This document shows positions 25,975 through 32,563 of a stretch of DNA of 64,000 bases, one piece after another. Position 1 is the stretch's first letter; every line of letters starts with the position of its first letter. The translations under genes were made by a program, and so were the position numbers. The DNA comes from CAZDVK01 sp964508915. Lineage in GTDB: Bacteria > Pseudomonadota > Alphaproteobacteria > Paracaedibacterales > CAIULA01. The notes beneath the pieces were generated by a model, which saw only the letters and a program-made list of their open reading frames with translations, was not told where the DNA came from and did no database searches. Where the stretch lies: the NCBI GenBank assembly GCA_964508915.1, contig CAZDVK010000002.1:112806-176805 (forward strand). Reading direction: 5' to 3'.

Positions 25975-27321
25975 ATGACTTTACGCATCCTTATTATTGC
26001 TGTGTTGGCTATATTTTCAAAAGCCTATGCCTTGAAAATTGAAATTCGCCAAGGTGAGTTTCGGCCTGAACCTATTGCTTTGCCGGCTTTTGCAGGTGAT
26101 AGTAATTTAAAGTCCGTTGGCCAAGATATTTTAGGTGTTGTCGGTGCCGATCTAGAAGGGTGTGGATTATTTGAATTGGTACCATCGTATCAATATCCCC
26201 AGGATGGTGAATTATTGCTTGCCAAGGGCCCAACTTTTTCAGAATGGAAGCAGTCTACATCAGCACGGTATTTATTGGTGGGCAAAATTCGTGAAGAAGG
26301 TGGGAAAATTGTTGTTGAAATGCGTTTATACGACGTAGTTGGTGGTCATGAAATTGATAAGGGCCTTGTTTTTTCTGCTGAAAAAGGTAAATGGCGACGT
26401 TTAGCCCACACCATTGCTGATGAAATTTATATGCGTATTCACCGTGAGGTTGGGTATTTCAATACCCAAATTGTTTACGTGGAAACAGTTGCTAAAGGTA
26501 AAAATCCTGTTAAACGAATTATGCGTATGGACCAAGATGGTGAAAATATAGAACGCATTGTGCATAGTAAAGGTTTGGTGTTAACCCCCACTTATTCACC
26601 GGATGGTAAAAGTATTGCTTATTTAGATTTAACCAAAAACAAGGCGCAGGTTTATATTATGGACCTAAAAACTAAGGTAACCCATAAGTTGGGTGAATTT
26701 GAAGGTATGAATTTTGCCCCTCGTTTTTCACCTGATGGTCAAACAGTTGTTATGAGCTTAGAAAAAGGTGGCAAAAGCGCCATTTATAGTTACTCTTTAA
26801 CATCTAAAAAGCTAACCCGTTTAACAGAACACCGTTCTATTGATACATCCCCCTGTTTTTCACCGGATGGAAAAGAAATTGCCTTTACCACGGACCGTGA
26901 TGGGGAAGGCGGCGAACAAATTTATATTATGAGTGCGGATGGCAGCAATGTAAGGCGCATTACCTTTGCCCGGGGTAAATATTCACAGCCCGCCTGGTCA
27001 TCCCGCGGTGACTTAATTGCCTTTACAAAACAAGTAGAAGGTCAATTTTACATTGGTGTGATCGGTGTGGATGGTACAGGTGAACGCCTGATAGCTGAGG
27101 GTTATTTAGTTGAAGGGGCTGAATGGGCAAAGCCACTGCCACCAGAACGTCTAAATCCTGGAAAAAATTACCCAGCTGCCCGGTATTTAATTTTTTCAAA
27201 AGAACCCACATCTGGTGCGCCTAGTCAGGTCTACCGTATTGATTTAACAGGGCGAAACTTGAAATTATTGAAAACTCCAAAAGATGCATCTGATTGCACC
27301 TGGTCGCCACCATTAGGGTAA
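25975..27321 (+). CDS. tolB: Tol-Pal system periplasmic protein TolB
   Basis: A periplasmic protein that interacts with TolA and Pal in the family. The 448-residue product has a signal peptide (LRILIIAVLAIFSKAYA, cleavage near residue 20). Next come the N-terminal TolB domain and a beta-propeller of PD40 repeats (YSPDGKSIAYLD, FSPDGQTVVMS, FSPDGKEIAFTT, WSSRGDLIAFT). It is the last gene of tolQRAB and ends at a strong terminator. Pal, which normally follows tolB, is absent from this place. Confidence 0.96.
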   Translation: MTLRILIIAVLAIFSKAYALKIEIRQGEFRPEPIALPAFAGDSNLKSVGQDILGVVGADLEGCGLFELVPSYQYPQDGELLLAKGPTFSEWKQSTSARYLLVGKIREEGGKIVVEMRLYDVVGGHEIDKGLVFSAEKGKWRRLAHTIADEIYMRIHREVGYFNTQIVYVETVAKGKNPVKRIMRMDQDGENIERIVHSKGLVLTPTYSPDGKSIAYLDLTKNKAQVYIMDLKTKVTHKLGEFEGMNFAPRFSPDGQTVVMSLEKGGKSAIYSYSLTSKKLTRLTEHRSIDTSPCFSPDGKEIAFTTDRDGEGGEQIYIMSADGSNVRRITFARGKYSQPAWSSRGDLIAFTKQVEGQFYIGVIGVDGTGERLIAEGYLVEGAEWAKPLPPERLNPGKNYPAARYLIFSKEPTSGAPSQVYRIDLTGRNLKLLKTPKDASDCTWSPPLG

Positions 27322-27323
27322 AA

Positions 27324-27349
27324 AAAAGGCCCTGAAAACAGGGCCTTTT
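27324..27349. terminator. Strong bidirectional terminator between tolB and the coiled-coil gene
   Basis: AAAAGGCCCTG (27324-27334) and CAGGGCCTTTT (27339-27349) form a perfect 11-bp stem with an AAAA loop. A-tract and T-tract flank it on both sides, so it can stop transcription of tolB (plus) and of the convergent coiled-coil gene (minus). The best terminator I noticed in the window. Confidence 0.9.
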
Positions 27350-27369
27350 CTTTGAGTTGTATAAGTTTT

Positions 27370-28254
27370 TTAACTGCCTGCAGCTTCTGATGTTAAAGAA
27401 CCAGTTGACATGGCTCTTCTAATAGCTGCTTTCCCTTTAGATTCGGGTGCAGGTACTTTTAGGCGTGCTGGAGCTTTCTTCGTGCTACTTCCGCTGTCAA
27501 AAATGTCAGAACCGTCAAGCTGCTCAACTCTTTGTTGCAAGGCTTGACCTGCAAAGTTTGCTTCACGACGGGCTTGTGTGAATGCATCGATTACCATAGT
27601 TAGCTTCTGTTGAAGAAGGAGGTTAGCTTGTGTTAACTCTGCATTTCTAGCATTTGCAGCAGCTAGATCAGCTTCGGTTGCTTTTTGCTGTTCTGTTAGT
27701 GATGCAACTTGTGCTTGAAGATCTTCTGCAAGTTTTGCTTTCTGGGCAGCTGTTTGCTGGGCATCAGCTATTTTTGCAGTTAAGGCTGATGTTTCTTTTT
27801 CAACACGTTCTGCAGCTGCCTTATGCTTAGCAGCTTTATCTGCTGCTGCTTGAGCTTCTTCCAATGCTTGTTTAGCGGCTGCTAATCGTGCCTCGTATGC
27901 ACCTTTAACTTCTGAAATGGCAGCTTCATATTCTTCTACAGCCTTTTGTGCTTTCTCTTTGATCAATTTGCTGGGTGATGAAAGCTTTGCTTGGGCAGCA
28001 GTCAATTCTTCGGTAAGGGCTGCAATTTCAGCATCAACTTCAGCTTGTTTTGCAACTTCGGCGTCATATAGTGCTTTGACATCGCCAATGGCACCGGCAG
28101 CAGCTTCAAGTTTTTTTGATTTGCTTGCAACACGATCAGTATGCGTTTTTGACCCCGCAGGTGCATCACCTTCTGCTGCAAAAATTGGTAGCGTTAAACC
28201 ACCTAATAGCAAACTATAAACAAATCCTTGGGCTAACATTTTCGTTGTTTTCAT
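27370..28254 (-). CDS. Secreted alanine-rich coiled-coil protein
   Basis: Not a recognised family. The 294-residue product has a signal peptide (about residues 6-26, LAQGFVYSLLLGGLTLPIFA). Next is a long Ala/Glu/Lys/Gln-rich coiled coil at about 40-235, and then a short Ser/Lys-rich tail. The start is the ATG at 28254, with an ideal AAGGAGG 7 nt upstream; longer in-frame starts have no support. It should be periplasmic or surface-bound and, from its ribosome site and promoter, well expressed. It occupies the place after tolB where pal and the coiled-coil cpoB/ybgF are usually found, but on the opposite strand. It lacks the TPR domain of CpoB. Confidence 0.85.
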   Translation of the reverse strand: MKTTKMLAQGFVYSLLLGGLTLPIFAAEGDAPAGSKTHTDRVASKSKKLEAAAGAIGDVKALYDAEVAKQAEVDAEIAALTEELTAAQAKLSSPSKLIKEKAQKAVEEYEAAISEVKGAYEARLAAAKQALEEAQAAADKAAKHKAAAERVEKETSALTAKIADAQQTAAQKAKLAEDLQAQVASLTEQQKATEADLAAANARNAELTQANLLLQQKLTMVIDAFTQARREANFAGQALQQRVEQLDGSDIFDSGSSTKKAPARLKVPAPESKGKAAIRRAMSTGSLTSEAAGS

Positions 28255-28309
28255 GGAAAAATTCCTCCTTAAAAAAATGAACAACATCCTAATTCTAATC
28301 TTCCTAAAA

Positions 28310-28345
28310 TTTGGCCACAACCCCTTCAGGTTGCAAAGCCAAAAA
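28310..28345 (-). promoter_or_regulatory. Stem-loop in the 5' leader of the coiled-coil gene
   Basis: On the minus strand TTTTGGC and GCCAAA close a stem whose inner part pairs GCAACC with GGTTGT (one G-U) around a short loop. It lies about 55 nt before the start codon inside a leader of about 105 nt. Such leader hairpins can stabilise abundant envelope-protein mRNAs, but this is an inference. Confidence 0.45.
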
Positions 28346-28365
28346 ATTAAAAAGAATTTATAAAT

Positions 28366-28401
28366 GTTATAGTAGGGTAAATTTGTTAACAAACCGTTAA
28401 C
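28366..28401 (-). promoter_or_regulatory. Promoter with CtrA-type box for the coiled-coil gene
   Basis: A -10 hexamer TATAAC (minus strand, 28366-28371) lies 14 bp downstream of GTTAAC-N5-GTTAAC (28385-28401). This is a perfect TTAA-N7-TTAAC site in both orientations. With a 17-bp spacer the -35 hexamer would be 28389-28394, in the centre of the box and without a good TTGACA match. That is the arrangement expected of a CtrA-activated promoter. The site lies in the 181-bp gap after the ABC ATPase gene. Confidence 0.55.
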
Positions 28402-28435
28402 ACGGGGGAATTTTTGCCTAATTGTTTTACTTTTT

Positions 28436-29230
28436 TTAGTTGTCGCGTTTATCAAGTAACAATCGATCATCATCCATAGAAGTACCAAATTGTTTCATAA
28501 GGTCTTGCGGTGTTAGTTTTGACCGTTCGTTACCCGCGACGTCATAAATTAAACGGCCTTCATGTAACATGATAGTGCGTGTTCCGTAGTGAAGCGCTTG
28601 GTGTAAGCTATGGGTGACCATTAAGGCCGTTAGCTTTTTTTCTATGATCATTTTTTGGGTTAAGTCCATTACATACGCAGCTGTTTTTGGGTCTAATGCT
28701 GATGTGTGTTCATCTAACAATAAAATTTTCAAAGGGCTAAGTGTTGCCATAAGTAAGCTAACAGCTTGACGTTGCCCGCCGGACAGCATGCCCATAGACG
28801 TGTTAAGGCGGTCTTCAAGACCTAAATTTAAACGACTGAGTGTTTCTTGAAATTTTTGTTGGTTAGAGCGTCGTAAAGCTTTTGCAAGGCCACGTTTTTT
28901 GCCACGTCGTTCCGCTAGCGCCATGTTTTCAGCAATGGTTAAATCGCCACAGGTGCCGGCCAATGGGTCTTGAAATACGCGGGCCACTAGATGTGCACGG
29001 GCATAACTGGGTAAATTTGTAACATCGTCTTCGTCAATCATTAATGTTCCGGCAGTGGGCAAGGTTTCACCTGAAATGGCATTTAACAGGGTGGATTTCC
29101 CAGCCCCATTACTGCCAATGACGGTTACGAATTCGCCCTCATTAATTTGCAAGTCAATGCCACGCAACGCTTGCTTTTCCATGATAGTGCCTTTTGAAAA
29201 AGTCACTTGAAGATTATTTAAGGAAATCAT
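28436..29230 (-). CDS. ABC transporter ATP-binding protein (TrpXYZ-type importer)
   Basis: The nucleotide-binding subunit of the importer encoded by the two upstream genes. The 264-residue product has Walker A VIGSNGAGKSTLLN near residue 37, Q-loop ARVFQDPLAGT, signature LSGGQRQAVSLLMA, Walker B ILLLDEHTSALDP and the switch His in VTHSLHQALHYGT. It is closest in style to the ATPases paired with ABC_sub_bind-type binding proteins. It is the last gene of a three-gene unit, 14 bp after the permease gene. The same subunit could serve other permeases, but the operon argues against that. Confidence 0.92.
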   Translation of the reverse strand: MISLNNLQVTFSKGTIMEKQALRGIDLQINEGEFVTVIGSNGAGKSTLLNAISGETLPTAGTLMIDEDDVTNLPSYARAHLVARVFQDPLAGTCGDLTIAENMALAERRGKKRGLAKALRRSNQQKFQETLSRLNLGLEDRLNTSMGMLSGGQRQAVSLLMATLSPLKILLLDEHTSALDPKTAAYVMDLTQKMIIEKKLTALMVTHSLHQALHYGTRTIMLHEGRLIYDVAGNERSKLTPQDLMKQFGTSMDDDRLLLDKRDN

Positions 29231-29244
29231 AGGTCTTTTACCTT

Positions 29245-30123
29245 TTAAAACTGAATGCGGCGTTTAAGAGATGGTAACAACATGGCGCAAGCAACTAAAA
29301 CGGCTGTTACCAGGTTTAAGTCAGATGCTTGAAGACCTAAATCACCAATATTCAGGGCTGCTGCAATAACAAGACGGTAGATAATGGCCCCCAATAGGCA
29401 AGCCAAAAGGGCATGTAAAATAGTGCGGATATTCAGTAAAGCCTCACCAATAATAACAGCTGCCAAACCAAACACGATGGTTCCAACACCCATAGAAACG
29501 TCGGCAAACCCTTGTACTTGCGCAAATAAGGCACCTGCTAAAGCAACTAAACCATTGGAAATGCTTAGGCCCAACCAAATCATGGCGTTGTCATTAATTC
29601 CCTGTGCGCGGCCCATGCGTGGGTTGCTGCCCGTAGCCCGCACAGCTAAACCTAGACGGGTGTTTAAAAATAAGAACGTCAGACCATAAAAAACAATCAC
29701 AACAATAAGTAATGACAGTGCATGGTTATTGACCAGTTGATTTGCCCACGAAAACCATTCGGTCATCAGGGTACGTTCGCCCAGCAATGCTATATTGGGG
29801 CGGCCCATAATACGAATATTCACAGAATAAAGGGCTGTCATGGTAATAATACCAGCCAGTAAATTCAACATGCGCAAATGGGTGGAAAGCCACGCTGTTA
29901 GTAAACCTGCCAAACAACCGGCACCAAAGGCAGCAAGGGTTGCAAAAGCAGGATGCATACCTGTTATGATAAGGGCGGCACAAACGGCAGCACCTAAGGG
30001 AAAGCTACCATCTACTGTTAAGTCAGGAAACTGGAGCGTTCGAAATGATAAATAAACACCTAAAGCCACTAAACTAAAAATAAGGCCAAGTTCTAAGGCC
30101 CCAATAAGCTGAACCCAGTTCAT
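29245..30123 (-). CDS. ABC transporter permease (TrpXYZ-type importer)
   Basis: A membrane subunit with 8-9 hydrophobic segments (292 residues) and branched-chain-permease-like motifs, e.g. FRTLQFPDLTVDGSFPLGAA, LSTHLRMLNLLAGIITMTAL, LGLAVRATGSNPRMG and VFGLAAVIIGEALL. This permease class occurs with binding proteins of the ABC_sub_bind family, some of which carry tryptophan or tyrosine. Its start is one base after the binding-protein stop. There is only one permease gene, so a homodimer is expected. Confidence 0.9.
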   Translation of the reverse strand: MNWVQLIGALELGLIFSLVALGVYLSFRTLQFPDLTVDGSFPLGAAVCAALIITGMHPAFATLAAFGAGCLAGLLTAWLSTHLRMLNLLAGIITMTALYSVNIRIMGRPNIALLGERTLMTEWFSWANQLVNNHALSLLIVVIVFYGLTFLFLNTRLGLAVRATGSNPRMGRAQGINDNAMIWLGLSISNGLVALAGALFAQVQGFADVSMGVGTIVFGLAAVIIGEALLNIRTILHALLACLLGAIIYRLVIAAALNIGDLGLQASDLNLVTAVLVACAMLLPSLKRRIQF

Positions 30124-30124
30124 A

Positions 30125-31126
30125 TTAATCCCCTACGAATGTTGCTGTGCTAAGAATGTGCGTTGGAATAGATGTACCTGTTTTTTCAGCGGATGCTTTA
30201 TTGATAAACATCTTCATCAAGTGCTTACGAATAACAGAAATTTTAGATGCTTTTTTTCCTTCAAGAATATCAGCAACCATATGGCCCGCTTTGACTCCAA
30301 GTTCACGACGATCGTAACCGTATGTGGCCAAGGCACCCTTCATAACTGAACCCACATCGCCAGCAAAAACCGGCAATTTGTATTTTTCAGCCACTTGGAC
30401 GATGCTGCTCATGGATGCAACGGCTGTGTTGTCATTGGGCACATAAATGGCATCTACTTTCCCAACCAGGTTGGTTACAGCTGATGCGACGTCGCTTGTT
30501 TTAGATGCTGTGCTTTCAACAACTGCAATGTGCTGAACATCGCAGGCATCTTTCAATTCTTTCACCATCATGACAGAATTCACTTCACCGGCGTTGTAAA
30601 TAACACCCAGCTTTTTTAAGTCAGGCATAAATTTTTTAATCATATCTAACTGAGATGAAGCTGGCAGCGCGTCGCACACGCCTGTGATTTCAAAGCCATC
30701 ATCCCGTTGGTCAAAACTTTTGATAAGCTTTGCATTAATCGGGTCGGTTACGGCTGTAAATACCAAAGGTATATTTTGAGCCTGACATGACGTTATGGCT
30801 GCCTGGGCAGATGGTGTGGAAATGGCAACCAGTACGGTTGGATCTTGTCCCATAACTTGTTTAACAAGTTGGGCAGCTGTTGCCACATTGCCTTGGGCAT
30901 TTTGGTAGATAAGTCGAACATTTTTGCCATCCATGTAACCTCTTTTTTCCAAAGACGCTATAATTCCCTCTCGCTCTTGATCTAGGGAAGGGTGCTCAAC
31001 AATTTGGGTAATGGCTACAATGGGTACGTTCTTTTGAGTTTCAGAACCAGGGATGAAATGATTTTTTGTGATAAAAACAAGGGCGGCTAAAACTAAAAGG
31101 AAAATGATCTTTTTAAGGTTATTCAT
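30125..31126 (-). CDS. ABC transporter substrate-binding protein, ABC_sub_bind (TrpX-like) family
   Basis: A periplasmic or membrane-anchored binding protein (333 residues). The N-terminal hydrophobic segment (KIIFLLVLAALVFITKNHF) looks like an uncleaved anchor or a signal peptide without a lipobox. Family signatures are VAITQIVEHPSLDQEREGII, VAISTPSAQAAITS, PLVFTAVTDPINAKLI, ITGVCDALPASSQLDMIKKF and GALATYGYDRRELGVKAG. Members carry small ligands, including aromatic amino acids. The substrate here is not proven, but the Phe-rich leader ORF upstream would fit an aromatic amino acid. The start ATG overlaps the leader ORF stop as ATGA. Confidence 0.9.
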   Translation of the reverse strand: MNNLKKIIFLLVLAALVFITKNHFIPGSETQKNVPIVAITQIVEHPSLDQEREGIIASLEKRGYMDGKNVRLIYQNAQGNVATAAQLVKQVMGQDPTVLVAISTPSAQAAITSCQAQNIPLVFTAVTDPINAKLIKSFDQRDDGFEITGVCDALPASSQLDMIKKFMPDLKKLGVIYNAGEVNSVMMVKELKDACDVQHIAVVESTASKTSDVASAVTNLVGKVDAIYVPNDNTAVASMSSIVQVAEKYKLPVFAGDVGSVMKGALATYGYDRRELGVKAGHMVADILEGKKASKISVIRKHLMKMFINKASAEKTGTSIPTHILSTATFVGD

Positions 31127-31236
31127 GACACCGGTTTCTTTCGTATTCGTTGAATGGATTGGTTTTTAAAAGTTACAAAATGAAATACATGACTAAATTG
31201 GCCCCCGCAGGGGAAATTAAAGTAGAAATGTTTCAT
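31123..31236 (-). CDS. Putative 37-residue Phe-rich leader peptide upstream of the ABC importer
   Basis: An ATG at 31234-31236 opens a frame of 37 codons that starts MKHFYFNFPCGG and contains seven Phe, one Tyr and three His. Five of the first eight residues are aromatic or His. AAAGG lies 9 nt before the ATG. The frame ends with TGA overlapping the binding-protein ATG (ATGA), which suggests translational coupling. The whole frame lies inside the nested inverted repeat listed next. It recalls amino-acid leader peptides such as PheL, but is longer and reaches the next gene. TTT codons are common in this AT-rich genome, so chance cannot be excluded. Confidence 0.5.
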   Translation of the reverse strand: MKHFYFNFPCGGQFSHVFHFVTFKNQSIQRIRKKPVS

Positions 31237-31257
31237 AACTTTTTACCTTTCAACGAA
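31146..31257 (-). promoter_or_regulatory. Nested inverted repeat in the leader of the ABC importer operon
   Basis: Three pairs of arms are nested in order: TTCGTTGAA/TTCAACGAA (31146-31154 with 31249-31257, 9 bp), AAAAGTTA/TAACTTTT (31168-31175 with 31236-31243, 8 bp) and TGAAA/TTTCA (31181-31185 with 31231-31235). A CCCC-GCA-GGGG hairpin (31203-31213) is in the middle. On the minus strand the 5' arms cover the ribosome site and start codon of the leader ORF, and the 3' arm ends about 20 nt before the binding-protein start. This is a candidate regulatory RNA. Confidence 0.5.
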
Positions 31258-31270
31258 CACACATAGGGGC

Positions 31271-31300
31271 ATTATTTATCAAAAAAGGGTTTTTTGTAAA
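31271..31300 (-). promoter_or_regulatory. Candidate promoter of the ABC importer operon
   Basis: On the minus strand TTTACA (31295-31300) and AATAAT (31271-31276), each five of six consensus bases, are separated by 18 bp. The predicted start near 31264 would put the whole inverted repeat into the 5' leader (about 138 nt). An AT-rich hairpin (CAAAAAA-GGG-TTTTTTG, 31280-31296) lies in the spacer. Confidence 0.4.
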
Positions 31301-31419
31301 GGTAAATGTGTAAGTATCATTGATAAATGGCTTATTTTAGAGTGTGACTATTTTATGGAATATCCCCTAATGTTGGGTAGTTCCACTATGCATAATTTGA
31401 AAGGTCGGCGTGTTTTTTC

Positions 31420-32436
31420 ATGTTAACAAAACCAAATTTTGACGATAGCCAAATTATAAAAAACTTAGAAGCAGCCTACAATATCAGTGCAGAAGAAATC
31501 TGTTTTCTTCCCCTGGGAGCTGATTTAAATACAGCTGTTTACTGTGTTAAAGCTAAGGGTGGGAAGGACTATTTTCTTAAGCTAAGACGTGGCGACTTTA
31601 ATGAAACTGGGGTTTTAGTTCCAAAATTTCTTGCCGATTTGGGGTTTAAACAAATAATTTCGCCTTATGCCACAACAACCGGAGAGCTTTGGGTAAATTT
31701 AGGCCCCTTCAAAATGATTCTATACCCTTATATAGAGGGGCATAATGGCGTTGATGCCGGTTTGTCAGCACTGCAATGGGTTGAATTTGGTGCGGCCTTG
31801 AAAAGGCTTCATAACGCCCATATTCCAAAAACAGTAATGCAAAACGTGCCACAGGAAACATTTTCATTTCACTGGGGTGAGGTGGTGAAGACATTTCTGT
31901 TGCGTGTTGAAAATGATTCTTTTAAAGAGGCTGTTGCAGTGAAAATGGCCTTATTTTTGAAATCTAAACGTGATGAAATTTTTAAACTTGTGTGTCGCGC
32001 GGAAAATCTTGCAGATTTTTTGAAACGGCAACATTTTGATTATGTTTTGTGTCACGCCGATATTCATGGTTGGAATTTGTTCATCGACCAGGAAAACACC
32101 CTATATATAGTCGATTGGGATACGTTGATTTTTGCCCCTAAAGAGCGTGATTTGATGTTTATTGGTTCTGGCCTTGAGGGGGGCCAGTATACGTCATTTG
32201 ATCAAGAGGCGTTGTTTTATAAGGGTTATGGCGAAACAGATGTTAATCAAGCGGCCCTAGCATATTATCGTTATGCACGTATTATTGAGGATATAGGCGT
32301 ATACTGCGAACAAATTTTCCTATCCGATGAGGGGGGAGAAGATCGGATGCAATCATTTGAATATTTGCAATCTCACTTCCGATCAAATGGAACCATAGAC
32401 AGGGCTTATGCCTCTGACAGCGGCATTCTGTTATGA
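31420..32436 (+). CDS. Aminoglycoside phosphotransferase family protein, APH(9)-like
   Basis: A kinase-like small-molecule phosphotransferase of 338 residues. The catalytic loop is LCHADIHGWNLFID (around residues 210-223) and the metal-binding motif is YIVDWD at about 229-234. The segments FAPKERDLMFIGSGL, FYKGYGETDVNQAALAYYRY, RIIEDIGVY and RMQSFEYLQSHF follow the order and wording I remember for spectinomycin kinase APH(9)-Ia of Legionella. N-terminal KDYFLKLRRG holds the likely ATP-binding Lys. Resistance is not shown: many APH-like kinases act on metabolites such as choline. Monocistronic, divergent from the ABC operon. Confidence 0.88.
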   Translation: MLTKPNFDDSQIIKNLEAAYNISAEEICFLPLGADLNTAVYCVKAKGGKDYFLKLRRGDFNETGVLVPKFLADLGFKQIISPYATTTGELWVNLGPFKMILYPYIEGHNGVDAGLSALQWVEFGAALKRLHNAHIPKTVMQNVPQETFSFHWGEVVKTFLLRVENDSFKEAVAVKMALFLKSKRDEIFKLVCRAENLADFLKRQHFDYVLCHADIHGWNLFIDQENTLYIVDWDTLIFAPKERDLMFIGSGLEGGQYTSFDQEALFYKGYGETDVNQAALAYYRYARIIEDIGVYCEQIFLSDEGGEDRMQSFEYLQSHFRSNGTIDRAYASDSGILL

Positions 32437-32563
32437 ATAGGTTTTTTTACCAACAAGCTTCAGGTGTTTTTTTAAGGGGCACCGTCTAAAAAAAAGATTT
32501 GAAATTACAAGTTAAGACGCTACATATAGTTTATTCTTATTATTTAAAATAAAATCTAAAGGT

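Noticed and set aside
27370..28488. Longer version of the coiled-coil protein starting at 28488
   Set aside because: The extra 78 residues run through the promoter, CtrA-type box and leader hairpin; the ATG at 28254 has AAGGAGG and a signal peptide.
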